A stretch of DNA of 36,355 bases from Streptomyces sp. E2N166 (lineage in GTDB: Bacteria > Actinomycetota > Actinomycetes > Streptomycetales > Streptomycetaceae), in assembly GCF_003671715.1 (NCBI RefSeq), contig NZ_RAIF01000025.1, positions 68,582-104,936 on the forward strand, written 5' to 3'. Positions 15,563-23,256 of this stretch are shown piece after piece. The position numbers were made by a program, and so were the translations under genes. The notes below the pieces were generated by a model. The model did not search any database. It had not been told where the DNA came from and saw only the letters and a program-made list of their open reading frames with translations. Each line of letters starts with the position of its first letter. Position 1 is the stretch's first letter.

Positions 15563-16357
15563 GTGCGCGCCTCTTTGCTCCAAATCGCTGTGAATGAGGA
15601 CGAGTCGGCGGAAGTACGCCGTGTGCGAGCGGCGGCGCTCGTACGGGATCAGGCGGGCGCCGACCTCGTCGTACTGCCTGAACTGTGGACCACGGGCGCG
15701 TTCGCCTTCGAGGAGTTCGGCTCGCAGGCCGAGCCGCTGGAGGGGCCGACGTACGAGGCGATGGCGAAGGCGGCGAGCGACGCGGGCGTGTGGCTGCACG
15801 CGGGGTCGGTCCCCGAGCGTGGCTCCGACGGACAGCTGTACAACACCTCTCTCGTCTTCTCCCCCTCCGGTGACCTGGCCGCCTCCTACCGCAAGATCCA
15901 CCGGTTCGGCTTCGACAAGGGCGAGGCCGTGCTGATGGGCGCGGGGCGCGAGCCGGTGACGGTCCGTCTGCCGGACACGACGCTCGGCGTGGCGACCTGT
16001 TACGACCTTCGCTTCCCCGAACTCTTCCGCTCACTCGTCGACGCGGGGGCCGAGACCCTCGTCGTCCCGGCGGGCTGGCCGGAGCGCCGGCGGTCCCACT
16101 GGACGCTCCTGGCACAGGCGCGGGCGGTGGAGAACCAGGCGTTCGTCCTCGCGTGCGGAACGGCCGGGACGCATGCCGGAGTTCCGCAGGCCGGTCACTC
16201 GATCGTGGTGGATCCGTGGGGCGAGGTGCTGGCGGAGGCCGGCGCGGACGAGGAGGTCCTCACGGTGGAGTTCGACCCGGCGAAGGTGGCGCGGACCAGG
16301 GAACAGTTCCCGGCACTGAAGGACCGGGTGCTGGGGCTCTCGACGCCGCGGCGCTAG
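15563..16357 (+). CDS. Carbon-nitrogen hydrolase (nitrilase superfamily; omega-amidase-like)
   Basis: A 264-residue amidase with the complete Glu-Lys-Cys triad: Glu40 in VVLPELWTTG, Lys111 in SYRKIHRFGFDKGE, and Cys146 in GVATCYDLRFPELFR. The RKIHRFGF and CYDLRFPE sequences are those of the Nit2/YafV branch, which includes omega-amidases acting on 2-oxosuccinamate or 2-oxoglutaramate and deaminated-glutathione amidases. A cytosolic metabolite-repair role is therefore likely, but the substrate is inference. The protein ends with the usual DPAKVARTREQFPALKDR helix. Start GTG 15563 fits the first beta strand (ASLLQIAV) but has no clear Shine-Dalgarno sequence. A DUF2867-like gene follows 57 bp downstream on the same strand. 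Confidence 0.88.
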   Translation: MRASLLQIAVNEDESAEVRRVRAAALVRDQAGADLVVLPELWTTGAFAFEEFGSQAEPLEGPTYEAMAKAASDAGVWLHAGSVPERGSDGQLYNTSLVFSPSGDLAASYRKIHRFGFDKGEAVLMGAGREPVTVRLPDTTLGVATCYDLRFPELFRSLVDAGAETLVVPAGWPERRRSHWTLLAQARAVENQAFVLACGTAGTHAGVPQAGHSIVVDPWGEVLAEAGADEEVLTVEFDPAKVARTREQFPALKDRVLGLSTPRR

Positions 16358-16401
16358 CGAGGGCGCCCCGGACACACGGTGTGCGGCCCGGCTCCCGGCC
16401 C

Positions 16402-16407
16402 TAGACT
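16402..16407 (+). promoter_or_regulatory. Candidate -10 element of a leaderless transcript
   Basis: TAGACT is followed by 7 bases and then ATG 16415, with no ribosome-binding site between. The spacing fits transcription starting at the start codon. Confidence 0.4.
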
Positions 16408-16414
16408 CCCGCGC

Positions 16415-16873
16415 ATGGCCCCAACCGGTACTCCTGCCATTCGGCGCATTCGGGTGGACCCCGCCGGCACCCACTTCGCGTCGGCGTTCGAGCTCCCGAC
16501 CGCCGGACTGCCCCGGCTGGCGCCCGAGCAATGGGCCCGCGCCAGCTTCGAGGACATCCCGGCGGTGCTGCGTGAGCTGATCCGGACGGGCTGGGCCGGT
16601 GTTCTCGGTCTGCGGCTGGGGCCGCGGTCCTCGGCGCGGCACGTGGTGGGGTGGCGCATGGTGGAGTCCGGGCCGGCCAGGCTCGCCCTGGAGGCCCGCG
16701 CCCCGTCGCTGACCGTCCGCAACGTGCTGACCCTCGACGGCTCACGGCTGGTCTGGGCGACGTACGTGCGCTACGAGCGCCGGGCCGGCCGGGCGCTGTG
16801 GTCCCTGGCCGCACCGGTGCACCACCTGGCCGTGCCCCTGCTCCTCGGCCGCGCCGTCCGCCGCATGGCGTGA
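16415..16873 (+). CDS. DUF2867-like small protein
   Basis: A 152-residue protein with alternating beta strands and a helix (ASFEDIPAVLRELIRTGWAGVLGLRLG; RHVVGWRMVESGPARLALEARAP; RLVWATYVRYERRAGRALWSL). It ends in AAPVHHLAVPLLLGRAVRRMA, the usual end of DUF2867 and related SRPBCC-fold proteins. The fold suggests binding of a hydrophobic ligand, but no function is known. The final hydrophobic helix may touch the membrane. ATG 16415 has no ribosome-binding site but is preceded by a -10-like TAGACT, so the mRNA may be leaderless. It is convergent with the LURP-one gene across a GC-rich tandem repeat. Confidence 0.65.
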   Translation: MAPTGTPAIRRIRVDPAGTHFASAFELPTAGLPRLAPEQWARASFEDIPAVLRELIRTGWAGVLGLRLGPRSSARHVVGWRMVESGPARLALEARAPSLTVRNVLTLDGSRLVWATYVRYERRAGRALWSLAAPVHHLAVPLLLGRAVRRMA

Positions 16874-16891
16874 GGCGCCGACGGCCCCCCT

Positions 16892-16952
16892 CCGGGGCGC
16901 CGGCCCCCCGGGGCGCCGGCCCTCCGGGGCGCAGGCCCCCGGGGCGCCGGCG
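16892..16952. repeat. Four GC-only tandem units of about 16 bp
   Basis: CCGGGGCGCCGGCCC is repeated at 16892, 16908, 16924 and 16939 with small changes. Each unit contains the self-complementary GGCGCC/CCGGGG elements, so the array can fold into several hairpins. It lies between convergent genes and probably acts as terminator. Confidence 0.75.
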
Positions 16953-16963
16953 TCCCGTGCCCG

Positions 16964-17458
16964 TCACTCGTCCTCCCGCTCCTTCTCCGCCAGGTGGATC
17001 ACGCACACCGTCAGCGCGATCAGCAGCGCCGGGTCCGCGTCGTCCCGGACGACGTCCACGCCGTAGGTGTCCCGGAGGGTCAGCCACCGGCGCGAGACGA
17101 CGGCCAGCAGCTCGCCGTCGTACTCGATGGCGAACTCCCGGTCGAGGATCTTGCCGCTGACGTCCAGTTCGGTGCCGTCGGCCAGCGAGACCCGGTAGTG
17201 GTTGCGCAGCAGGGAGAGACGTTTCCGCTTGATCCGTGCCAGTGGGTCGCCGCCCCGCTCGATCACCATCGTGTCGCGCAGGGCGAACATCTTCTGGTGG
17301 ATGTCGACGAGCACGCGCCCCTGGACGTCCTTCAGCTCCCAGGTGTCCCGCAGCCGCATCGCCTTGCCGTCGACGAGGTACACCTTGTTGCCGTTGTCGT
17401 CCTCGATCCAGTAGTCGTCGCCGAAGCCGAGGAGCCGGTCGTACACGAGGAATCTCAT
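16964..17458 (-). CDS. LURP-one-related (tubby-like fold) protein
   Basis: A 164-residue protein of the LURP-one-related/DUF567 family, which shares the tubby C-terminal beta-barrel fold. Typical blocks are DRLLGFGDDYWIEDDNGNKVYLVDG, then LRDTWELKDVQGRVLVDIHQKMFALRDTMVIER, DPLARIKRKR, and DREFAIEYDGELLAVVSRRW with DTYGVDV near the end. Bacterial members may bind phosphoinositides or membrane lipids, or act as scramblases, but no bacterial function is settled. The ATG at 17458 overlaps the stop of the upstream AraC-family gene by four bases (ATGA), so it is translated from the same mRNA. A final helix (LLIALTVCVIHLAEKERE) is hydrophobic then charged. Confidence 0.82.
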   Translation of the reverse strand: MRFLVYDRLLGFGDDYWIEDDNGNKVYLVDGKAMRLRDTWELKDVQGRVLVDIHQKMFALRDTMVIERGGDPLARIKRKRLSLLRNHYRVSLADGTELDVSGKILDREFAIEYDGELLAVVSRRWLTLRDTYGVDVVRDDADPALLIALTVCVIHLAEKEREDE

Positions 17459-18459
17459 GGCGTGATCGCTTCCCCGGCGCCCGCTCCGAAACGCCGTCGG
17501 TAGGCCGACGGGCTGAGCCCGGTCTCGCGCCGCAGCAGCGCCCGCAGGTTCGCGGCGGTCCCCAGCCCGCTGCGGGCCGCCACCACGTCCAGCCGCTCCT
17601 CCCCGCGCTCGATCAGGCGCCGTGCGAGGGTCACGCGCTCGGCCGTCAGCCAGGCGAGCGGTGTCGTCCCCAGCTGCGCCCGGAACCGCCGGTGCAAGGT
17701 CGCCGGTGACATCGCCGCGCGCTCCGCGAGGTCCGTCACCGTCAGCGGCTCGTCGAGGCGCTCCTGCGCCCACTCCAGCAGGGGCGCCAGCGACGCGTCC
17801 GGGACGTGGGGCAGCGGGCGCTCCACGAACTGCCGCTGCCCGCCGTCCCGGTGCGTGGCGAACACCAGCCGCCGGGAGACGGCGTTGGCGATCTCGGCGC
17901 CGTGGTCCTTGCGCCAGATGTGCAGCCCGAGGTCGAGTGCCGCCGCGCTGCCCGCGGCGGTGAGCACGTCGCCCTCGTCCACGAACAGCACGTCCGGCTC
18001 CAGCAGCACCCGCGGATGCAGTCGGCGGAAGGAGTCGGCCCACAACCAGTGGGTGGCTGCCCGCCGTCCGTCCAGCAGCCCCGCCTCGGCGAGCGCGAAG
18101 GTGCCGGTGCACAGGCTCATGACGCGGGCGCCACGCGCGTGCGCGCGCCGGATGGCGTCCAGGACGGCCGGGCCGCGCGGTACGACGTTGTCCGGCCGGC
18201 CGGGCACGACGACCGTGTCGGCCCCGTCCGCGGCCTCCAGGCCGGGCACGTCGGTGAGTGTGAGGAACCCGTGGTTCATCCGGATCCCGGGGGTCGGCCC
18301 GCACACCACCACCTCGTACAGCGGGCCGCCCGGCCCCAGCTCGGGCCGCGGCAGCCCGAAGAGTTCGGTGGCACAGCCGACCTCGAACGGGTTGGTGCCC
18401 TCGTCGACGATCACGGCGACGCGGTGGGGTCGATGGCATTGACAGGATCCTTGCGGCAT
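17455..18459 (-). CDS. GlxA-type AraC-family transcriptional regulator
   Basis: A 334-residue regulator with an N-terminal DJ-1/PfpI-like domain (about 12-185) and a C-terminal AraC double helix-turn-helix (about 235-325: LTVTDLAERAAMSPATLHRRF and RSGLGTAANLRALLRRETGLSPSAYRRRF). In the PfpI part Cys117 sits at the nucleophile elbow (VMSLCTGTFALAEAG) with His137 nearby (THWLW), as in other GATase-1-like AraC regulators, where the domain senses small molecules rather than catalyses. ATG 18459 lacks a ribosome-binding site but follows TAGAAA by 6 bases. It is divergent from a cupin gene with only 52 bp between starts, and coupled to the LURP-one gene downstream; both are candidate targets. Confidence 0.88.
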   Translation of the reverse strand: MPQGSCQCHRPHRVAVIVDEGTNPFEVGCATELFGLPRPELGPGGPLYEVVVCGPTPGIRMNHGFLTLTDVPGLEAADGADTVVVPGRPDNVVPRGPAVLDAIRRAHARGARVMSLCTGTFALAEAGLLDGRRAATHWLWADSFRRLHPRVLLEPDVLFVDEGDVLTAAGSAAALDLGLHIWRKDHGAEIANAVSRRLVFATHRDGGQRQFVERPLPHVPDASLAPLLEWAQERLDEPLTVTDLAERAAMSPATLHRRFRAQLGTTPLAWLTAERVTLARRLIERGEERLDVVAARSGLGTAANLRALLRRETGLSPSAYRRRFGAGAGEAITP

Positions 18460-18465
18460 GTGCGA

Positions 18466-18471
18466 TTTCTA
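18466..18471 (-). promoter_or_regulatory. Candidate -10 element of a leaderless AraC-family transcript
   Basis: On the minus strand TAGAAA is followed by 6 bases and the start codon at 18459. There is no Shine-Dalgarno sequence. The cupin promoter must overlap this site because only 52 bp separate the two starts. Confidence 0.4.
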
Positions 18472-18511
18472 GCACTCGTCCGGCGGACGCGGCACCCCGC
18501 ACGATGTCGTC

Positions 18512-18904
18512 ATGACACAGGAACCCGTCTCCCTCGCCTCCGCCCTCGCGTCCTTCACCGAGCAGTGGAGCCCCCGCATCGTCACCGCCGTCAACGACTA
18601 CGACGTCCGTATCGCCAAGGTCGAGGGCGAGCACGTCTGGCACGTGCACGACCACACCGACGAGTTCTTCCTGGTCCTCGACGGCGAACTCCACATCGCC
18701 CTGCGCGAACCCGGCGGCGAGCGCACGGTCGTCCTGCCCAAGGGGTCGGTCTTCACCGTCCCGCGGGGCACGGAGCACAAGCTCCACGCCCCCGCCCCCA
18801 CGGCGATCCTGCTCCTCGAACCGACGGGGACCCTGACCGTGGGCGACCGGCACGACGAGGTGCCCGGACACGTGGACGCGACGACGGGGCACGCCTTGTC
18901 GTGA
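18512..18904 (+). CDS. Cupin-domain protein
   Basis: A 130-residue single-domain cupin. Motif 1 is HVHDHTDEFFLVLDGELHIAL, giving His, His and Glu metal ligands; motif 2 is GSVFTVPRGTEHKLHAP with the fourth ligand His. This is the small mannose-6-phosphate-isomerase-like/quercetin-dioxygenase-like group, often sugar- or redox-related, but its reaction is not predictable. Its divergent position, 52 bp from a GlxA-type AraC regulator, suggests control by that protein. There is no good ribosome-binding site before ATG 18512. It is convergent with a small membrane-protein gene. Confidence 0.82.
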   Translation: MTQEPVSLASALASFTEQWSPRIVTAVNDYDVRIAKVEGEHVWHVHDHTDEFFLVLDGELHIALREPGGERTVVLPKGSVFTVPRGTEHKLHAPAPTAILLLEPTGTLTVGDRHDEVPGHVDATTGHALS

Positions 18905-18916
18905 TGACGGCGGGGC

Positions 18917-19168
18917 TCAGGAGCCGTAACCGTTGTGGTACCCGTCCCGCGTGTGGTGGTGGGGCCGGTCCTCGACGACCGGGGTCGTCGGCGGCATCAC
19001 GACGCGACGGCGCCGGGCGATGCTGCTGAACGTCGCTACACCGATCAGGCCGACGATCATCAAGATGACACCGACCAGGTCGAGGTTGACGCCCTGCATG
19101 TCCCAGTCGGTCGCGAACGTGAGGATGGCTCCCACGGCGATGAGGATGATGCACCCGCCGAGGCCCAT
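18917..19168 (-). CDS. Small two-helix membrane protein (DUF6458-like)
   Basis: An 83-residue protein with two transmembrane segments (GLGGCIILIAVGAILTFAT and VNLDLVGVILMIVGLIGVATF) joined by a short loop with DWDMQGVNLD. A basic Arg-rich stretch and a disordered His/Tyr/Gly-rich tail (DRPHHHTRDGYHNGYGS) follow. This pattern is the common DUF6458 protein of actinobacteria, whose function is unknown. The start ATG 19168 has a very good AGGAGG 8 bases upstream. It lies downstream of the M18 peptidase gene on the same strand but beyond that gene's terminator. Confidence 0.82.
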   Translation of the reverse strand: MGLGGCIILIAVGAILTFATDWDMQGVNLDLVGVILMIVGLIGVATFSSIARRRRVVMPPTTPVVEDRPHHHTRDGYHNGYGS

Positions 19169-19234
19169 GAGTGTTGCCTCCTTGTAGATCCGGTCGGTTC
19201 CGGGTTTCCGGTCGATCCGGTTCCGTGCGGGTAC

Positions 19235-19279
19235 CCCCGGGCGGAACACACATGCGGGGCAGGGGTGTTCCGCCCGGGG
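19235..19279 (-). terminator. Hairpin terminator of the M18 aminopeptidase gene
   Basis: A perfect 15-bp inverted repeat (19235-19249 with 19265-19279, CCCCGGGCGGAACAC) with a 15-base loop begins 14 bases after the peptidase stop codon. Confidence 0.82.
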
Positions 19280-19292
19280 AACGCTGCGGGGC

Positions 19293-20591
19293 TCAGCCCT
19301 CCAGGAACGCCACCAGCGCGTTCGCCAGCAGGTGCGGGTCGTCGGCGCCGCACAACTCCCGGGCGCTGTGCATCGAGAGGATGGCCGCGCCGATGTCGAC
19401 GGTGCTGATGCCGTGCCGGGCCGCGGTGATGGGGCCGATGGTCGTGCCGCACGGCATGGAGTTGTTGGAGACGAACGTCTGGAAGGGGACGTTCGCCTTC
19501 TCGCAGGCGGCGGCGAACACCGCGCGGCCCGAACCGTCCGTGGCGTAGCGGTTGTTGACGTTGACCTTGAGGATGGGGCCGCCGTTGACGCGCGGCTGGT
19601 GCGTCGGGTCGTGCCGCTCCGCGTAGTTGGGGTGCACGGCGTGGCCGGTGTCGGAGGACAGGCAGACCGTGCCGGCGAAGGCGCGCGCCCGGTCCTCGTA
19701 ACTGCCGCCCCGCGCGAACACCGAGCGCTCCAGCACGCTGCCGAGGAGCGGGCCGTCGGCGCCGGTGTCCGACTGGGAGCCGGTCTCCTCGTGGTCGAAG
19801 GCGGCGAGGACCGGGATGTACGGGAGGTCCGCGCCCAAGGTCGCGACCGCGGCCAGGGCGGCCACACCGGCGTGCACGGACAGGAGGTTGTCCATGCGGG
19901 GGCCGGCCACCAGGTCCCGGTCGCGGCCCAGGTAGGCCGGGGGCTCCACCGAGTGGGTCATCAGGTCCCAGCCGGTGACCTCGCCGCGGGCGAGACCCGC
20001 CTCCTCCTCCAGGAAGGCGATCAGGTCGCCGTCGCGGACGGTGTCGCCCAGGCCCCAGACCGGCTGGAGGTGGCGCTGCTTGTCGAGCTTGAGGCCCTCC
20101 GCGGACACGTTGCGGTCCATGTGGATGGCGAGTTGCGGGACGCGGAGCAGCGGGCGGTCGATGTTGACCAGGCGGGTCGAGCCGTCGCGCAGCGTGAGCC
20201 GGCCGGCCAGGCCCAGGTCGCGGTCGAGCCAGGAGTTCATCAGGGGGCCGCCGTAGATCTCCACGGCCACCTGGCGCCAGCCGTGCGCCCCGGTGTCCGG
20301 GCGGGGCTTCACACGCAGGTTGGGGGAGTCGGTGTGCGCTCCGACGATGCGGAAGGGGGTGTGCGGGGCCACGCCCTCGGGGACGTACCAGGCCACGATC
20401 GCGCCGCCGCGCAGCACGTACTTGCCGCCGGAGGTCCCCTCCCAGGCGTCCGTCTCCGCGACCTGCCGGAAACCGGCCTTCTCCAGCCGCTCGGCGGCGG
20501 TGGCCACCGCGTGGTACGGCGTGGGGCCGGCCGCGAGGAAGGACATGAGGTCGTCGGTGTGGCCGCGGTCGAAGCGGGAGGGTGCGCTCAT
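19293..20591 (-). CDS. apeB: M18 family aminopeptidase
   Basis: A 432-residue zinc aminopeptidase of the aspartyl-aminopeptidase (M18) family, cytosolic and usually a dodecameric tetrahedral shell. Metal and catalytic motifs are in order: GAHTDSPN (His86, Asp88), the GPRMDNL block, FDHEETGS with the catalytic Glu pair, SSDTGHAVHPNY, and the C-terminal MPCGTTIGP and LSMHSARE with the last His ligand. Length is normal. ATG 20591 was chosen over GTG 20600 because AAGGTG lies 7 bases upstream of it. The family removes N-terminal Asp/Glu or other residues; whether this one prefers acidic residues cannot be judged from sequence. A hairpin of the upstream gene lies only 22 bp before its start. Confidence 0.9.
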   Translation of the reverse strand: MSAPSRFDRGHTDDLMSFLAAGPTPYHAVATAAERLEKAGFRQVAETDAWEGTSGGKYVLRGGAIVAWYVPEGVAPHTPFRIVGAHTDSPNLRVKPRPDTGAHGWRQVAVEIYGGPLMNSWLDRDLGLAGRLTLRDGSTRLVNIDRPLLRVPQLAIHMDRNVSAEGLKLDKQRHLQPVWGLGDTVRDGDLIAFLEEEAGLARGEVTGWDLMTHSVEPPAYLGRDRDLVAGPRMDNLLSVHAGVAALAAVATLGADLPYIPVLAAFDHEETGSQSDTGADGPLLGSVLERSVFARGGSYEDRARAFAGTVCLSSDTGHAVHPNYAERHDPTHQPRVNGGPILKVNVNNRYATDGSGRAVFAAACEKANVPFQTFVSNNSMPCGTTIGPITAARHGISTVDIGAAILSMHSARELCGADDPHLLANALVAFLEG

Positions 20592-20612
20592 GGGGTTCAC
20601 CTTAACGACGTG

Positions 20613-20650
20613 CGAGGGCCCGCTTCCCGTGGAGCGGGAGCGGACCCTCG
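20613..20650 (-). terminator. Imperfect hairpin between acyl-CoA dehydrogenase and M18 genes
   Basis: CGAGGG-CCGCT-CCCG pairs across a TGGA loop with CGGG-AGCGG-CCCTCG, with one mismatch and one bulged base. It ends the dehydrogenase transcript, yet sits just before the peptidase start, so it may instead be an attenuator for readthrough. Confidence 0.65.
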
Positions 20651-20689
20651 TCAGGCTGTGTGGAATTGGTAAAGGGGGGCGGACGGGCC

Positions 20690-22516
20690 CTAGAAGGCGG
20701 CCTCGTCCAGCTCCATCAGGTCCAGCTCGACACCCTGGGCGACCTTGCGGGCCATGGTGACGCCGGGCAGGACGTTGGCCGCGAAGAACTTCGCCGCCGC
20801 GATCTTGCCGGTGTAGAACGCCTTGTCCTTGGCGGACGCGGTCGGCAGCTTCTCGGCGGCGATCGCGGCGCCCTTGAGGAGCAGGTAGCCGACGATCACG
20901 TCACCGGAGGCCAGCAGCAGGCGGGTGGTGTTGAGACCCACCTTGTAGATGTTCTTGACGTCCTGCTCGGTGGCCGCGAGGTCGGTGAGCATCAGGCCGA
21001 CGATGGCCTCCAGCTCCACGGCGGCCTTGGCCAGGTGCTCGCGGGCGCCGGACAGCTCCTCGCCGCCGGTGCCGAGGGCGAGGAACTTCTTGATGTCCTC
21101 GGCGAGCGAGTTCAGCGCGGCGCCCTGGTTGCGGACGATCTTCCGGAAGAAGTAGTCCTGGCCCTGGATCGCCGTGGTGCCCTCGTAGAGGGTGTCGATC
21201 TTGGCGTCGCGGATGTACTGCTCGATCGGGTACTCCTGGAGGAACCCGGAGCCGCCGAAGGTCTGGAGCGACTGGGCGAGCTGCTCGTACGCCTTCTCCG
21301 AGCCGTAGCCCTTGACGATCGGCAGGAGCAGGTCGTTGAGGGCGTGCTCGGTGGCGGCGTCCTCGCCGTTCGCCTCCTTGACCTGGATCTCGTCCTGGAC
21401 GGAGGCGGTGTACATCACCAGCGCGCGCATGCCCTCGGCGTACGCCTTCTGCGTCATGAGGGAGCGGCGGACGTCCGGGTGGTGCGTGATGGTGACCTTG
21501 GGCGCGGACTTGTCCATGAAGTTGGCCAGGTCGGGGCCCTGGACGCGCTCCTTGGCGTACTCCAGGGCGTTGAGGTAGCCCGTGGAGAGGGTGGAGATCG
21601 CCTTCGTGCCGACCATCATCCGCGCGAACTCGATGATCCGGAACATCTGGCGGATGCCGTCGTGCTTGTCGCCGATCAGCCAGCCCTTGGCGGGGTGGCG
21701 GTCGCCGAAGGTCATCTCGCAGGTGTTGGAGGCCTTCAGGCCCATCTTGTGCTCGACGTTGGTGGCGTAGACGCCGTTGCGCTCGCCCAGCTCGCCGGTC
21801 TCGAAGTCGAACTCGTACTTCGGGACGAGGAAGAGGGACAGGCCCTTGGTGCCGGGGCCGGCGCCCTCGGGGCGGGCGAGGACGTAGTGCAGGATGTTCT
21901 CCGACATGTCGTGCTCGCCGGACGTGATGAAGCGCTTGACGCCCTCGATGTGCCAGGAGCCGTCCTCCTGCTGGACCGCCTTGGTGCGGCCGGCGCCGAC
22001 GTCCGAGCCCGCGTCCGGCTCGGTGAGGACCATGGTGGAGCCCCACTGCTTCTCGACGGCGAAGGACGCGATGTGCTTCTGCGCCTCGTTGCCCTCCTCG
22101 AAGAGGATGCCCGCGAAGGCGGGGCCGGAGGAGTACATCCACACGGCCGGGTTGGCGCCGAGGATCAGCTCCGCGTAGGCCCAGATCAGGGAGCGCGGCG
22201 AGGTGGTGCCGCCGATCTCCTCGGGCAGGCCCAGGCGCCAGTACTCGGAGTCCATGAAGGCCTGGTAGCTCTTCTTGAAGGAGGCCGGGACCGGCGCGGT
22301 GTTGGTCTCCGGGTCGAAGACCGGCGGATTGCGGTCGGCGTCGGCGAAGGACTCGGCCAGCTCGTTCTCCGAGAGGCGGGTCAGCTCTTCCAGGACGCTC
22401 TTGGCGGTGTCCGTGTCCATCTCCGCGAACGGGCCGGTGCCGTACACCTTGTCACGGCCGAGCACCTCGAAGAGGTTGAACTCGATGTCCCGGAGATTCG
22501 GCTTGTAGTGCCCCAT
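20690..22516 (-). CDS. Acyl-CoA dehydrogenase (long form with C-terminal extension)
   Basis: A 608-residue flavoprotein of fatty-acid beta-oxidation. The acyl-CoA dehydrogenase core contains the FAD/substrate signature [20 protein letters not shown] and [16 protein letters not shown]. The C-terminal helical domain has [39 protein letters not shown], in which the Glu of YEGTTAIQ is the catalytic base. After it are about 130 extra helical residues, as in the FadE/AidB-like large subgroup. It starts with the typical [22 protein letters not shown] 22516 has GGAG 8 bases upstream. The substrate is likely a long-chain acyl-CoA, by family. The upstream region has repeats and a palindrome that suggest repression by a TetR/MarR-type regulator. 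Confidence 0.92.
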   Translation of the reverse strand: MGHYKPNLRDIEFNLFEVLGRDKVYGTGPFAEMDTDTAKSVLEELTRLSENELAESFADADRNPPVFDPETNTAPVPASFKKSYQAFMDSEYWRLGLPEEIGGTTSPRSLIWAYAELILGANPAVWMYSSGPAFAGILFEEGNEAQKHIASFAVEKQWGSTMVLTEPDAGSDVGAGRTKAVQQEDGSWHIEGVKRFITSGEHDMSENILHYVLARPEGAGPGTKGLSLFLVPKYEFDFETGELGERNGVYATNVEHKMGLKASNTCEMTFGDRHPAKGWLIGDKHDGIRQMFRIIEFARMMVGTKAISTLSTGYLNALEYAKERVQGPDLANFMDKSAPKVTITHHPDVRRSLMTQKAYAEGMRALVMYTASVQDEIQVKEANGEDAATEHALNDLLLPIVKGYGSEKAYEQLAQSLQTFGGSGFLQEYPIEQYIRDAKIDTLYEGTTAIQGQDYFFRKIVRNQGAALNSLAEDIKKFLALGTGGEELSGAREHLAKAAVELEAIVGLMLTDLAATEQDVKNIYKVGLNTTRLLLASGDVIVGYLLLKGAAIAAEKLPTASAKDKAFYTGKIAAAKFFAANVLPGVTMARKVAQGVELDLMELDEAAF

Positions 22517-22567
22517 GGCGACGGCTCCGTTGAGAGATCGGCGAGGCACTGGCTCCTCGCTCTGTTA

Positions 22568-22601
22568 CACGTACCTACTTCACGTACCAACTAGTAGCTA
22601 C
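22568..22601. promoter_or_regulatory. Operator-like repeats upstream of the acyl-CoA dehydrogenase
   Basis: CACGTACC occurs twice (22568-22575 and 22581-22588) with a 13-bp period. It overlaps an imperfect 18-bp palindrome centred on ACTAGT (22584-22601, 14 of 18 positions symmetric). The position, 50-85 bp before the dehydrogenase start, fits a regulator site. Confidence 0.45.
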
Positions 22602-22665
22602 GATGATGCTACCCGTCGGTAATAAGAAGCAACCCCGAGCGGGTCATCTGTGACTCGTTACTCGT

Positions 22666-22671
22666 TACTCT
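22666..22671 (+). promoter_or_regulatory. Candidate -10 element of a leaderless SseB-like transcript
   Basis: TACTCT is followed by 7 bases and then ATG 22679, with no Shine-Dalgarno sequence. It lies at the end of a 7-bp tandem repeat (CTCGTTA twice). Confidence 0.4.
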
Positions 22672-22678
22672 TTGCGGC

Positions 22679-23146
22679 ATGTACGGCTACGACCAGACCG
22701 CGGGTCCTCAGCAGCAGCAGTACGCCCCGCCGCAGCAGCCGATGTCCGGCGGATACGGGCAGCAGCCGCCGCTGTACCCCGAGCCGTCCCCGCCCTCGCT
22801 CGCGGACGCGGTGCGCGCCTTCACCACCGGCCAGATGTCCGCCGAGGACTTCCAGCAGATCTTCGCGACCTCGAAGGTCTACTGCCCGCGCGGCGACAAC
22901 CCCGGCTTCCTCGCGCTGCACAACACCCAGCAGCCGGTGATCCCCATGTTCACGGGGCTCAAGGAGCTGCGCCGGTACGCGGGCAAGGAGTCCAAGTACT
23001 TCGTGATCACCGGCGCGGAGGTGATCGACCTCCTGCCGACCGGCTACGGCTTCGTGCTGGACATGGAGGGCGAGCACCGGATGGTGTTCGACGCGAAGGC
23101 TGTCGAACAGATGGTCGATTTCGCCATGCGTCGGATGTACGGCTGA
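22679..23146 (+). CDS. SseB-like domain protein
   Basis: A 155-residue soluble protein. A Gln/Pro/Tyr-rich disordered N-terminus (residues 1-38, QQQQYAPPQQP) leads to an SseB N-terminal-like domain (about 45-155). The domain includes VYCPRGDNPGFLALHNTQQPVIPMFTGLKELRRYAGKE, which is the region where SseB family proteins keep the pattern of strand, short turn, VPVFTS-like strand and helix, then YFVITGAEVIDLLPTGYGFVLDMEGEHRMVF. In enterobacteria SseB enhances serine sensitivity; the Streptomyces role is unknown. ATG 22679 is preceded by a -10-like element and no ribosome-binding site. It is monocistronic with a clear terminator, and divergent from the acyl-CoA dehydrogenase. Confidence 0.78.
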   Translation: MYGYDQTAGPQQQQYAPPQQPMSGGYGQQPPLYPEPSPPSLADAVRAFTTGQMSAEDFQQIFATSKVYCPRGDNPGFLALHNTQQPVIPMFTGLKELRRYAGKESKYFVITGAEVIDLLPTGYGFVLDMEGEHRMVFDAKAVEQMVDFAMRRMYG

Positions 23147-23163
23147 CCGTTGCCGCTGCCGCG

Positions 23164-23193
23164 AGCCCGGAGGGAATGCCCTCCGGGCTTTCT
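23164..23193 (+). terminator. Intrinsic terminator of the SseB-like gene
   Basis: AGCCCGGAGGG (23164-23174) pairs with CCCTCCGGGCT (23179-23189) across AATG and is followed by TTTCT, the closest to a classical stem plus T-run in the window. Confidence 0.88.
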
Positions 23194-23256
23194 GGGTTTG
23201 AGGTGGCAAGAAGTTCAACGCTCAACTAAAGTGGGCGTACCCGAGGAGGTACCGAC

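Noticed and set aside
20660..22594. A 644-codon plus-strand frame opposite the acyl-CoA dehydrogenase
   Set aside because: Leu/Val/Asp/Gly-biased antisense translation with no motif; the minus strand encodes all catalytic motifs of an acyl-CoA dehydrogenase.
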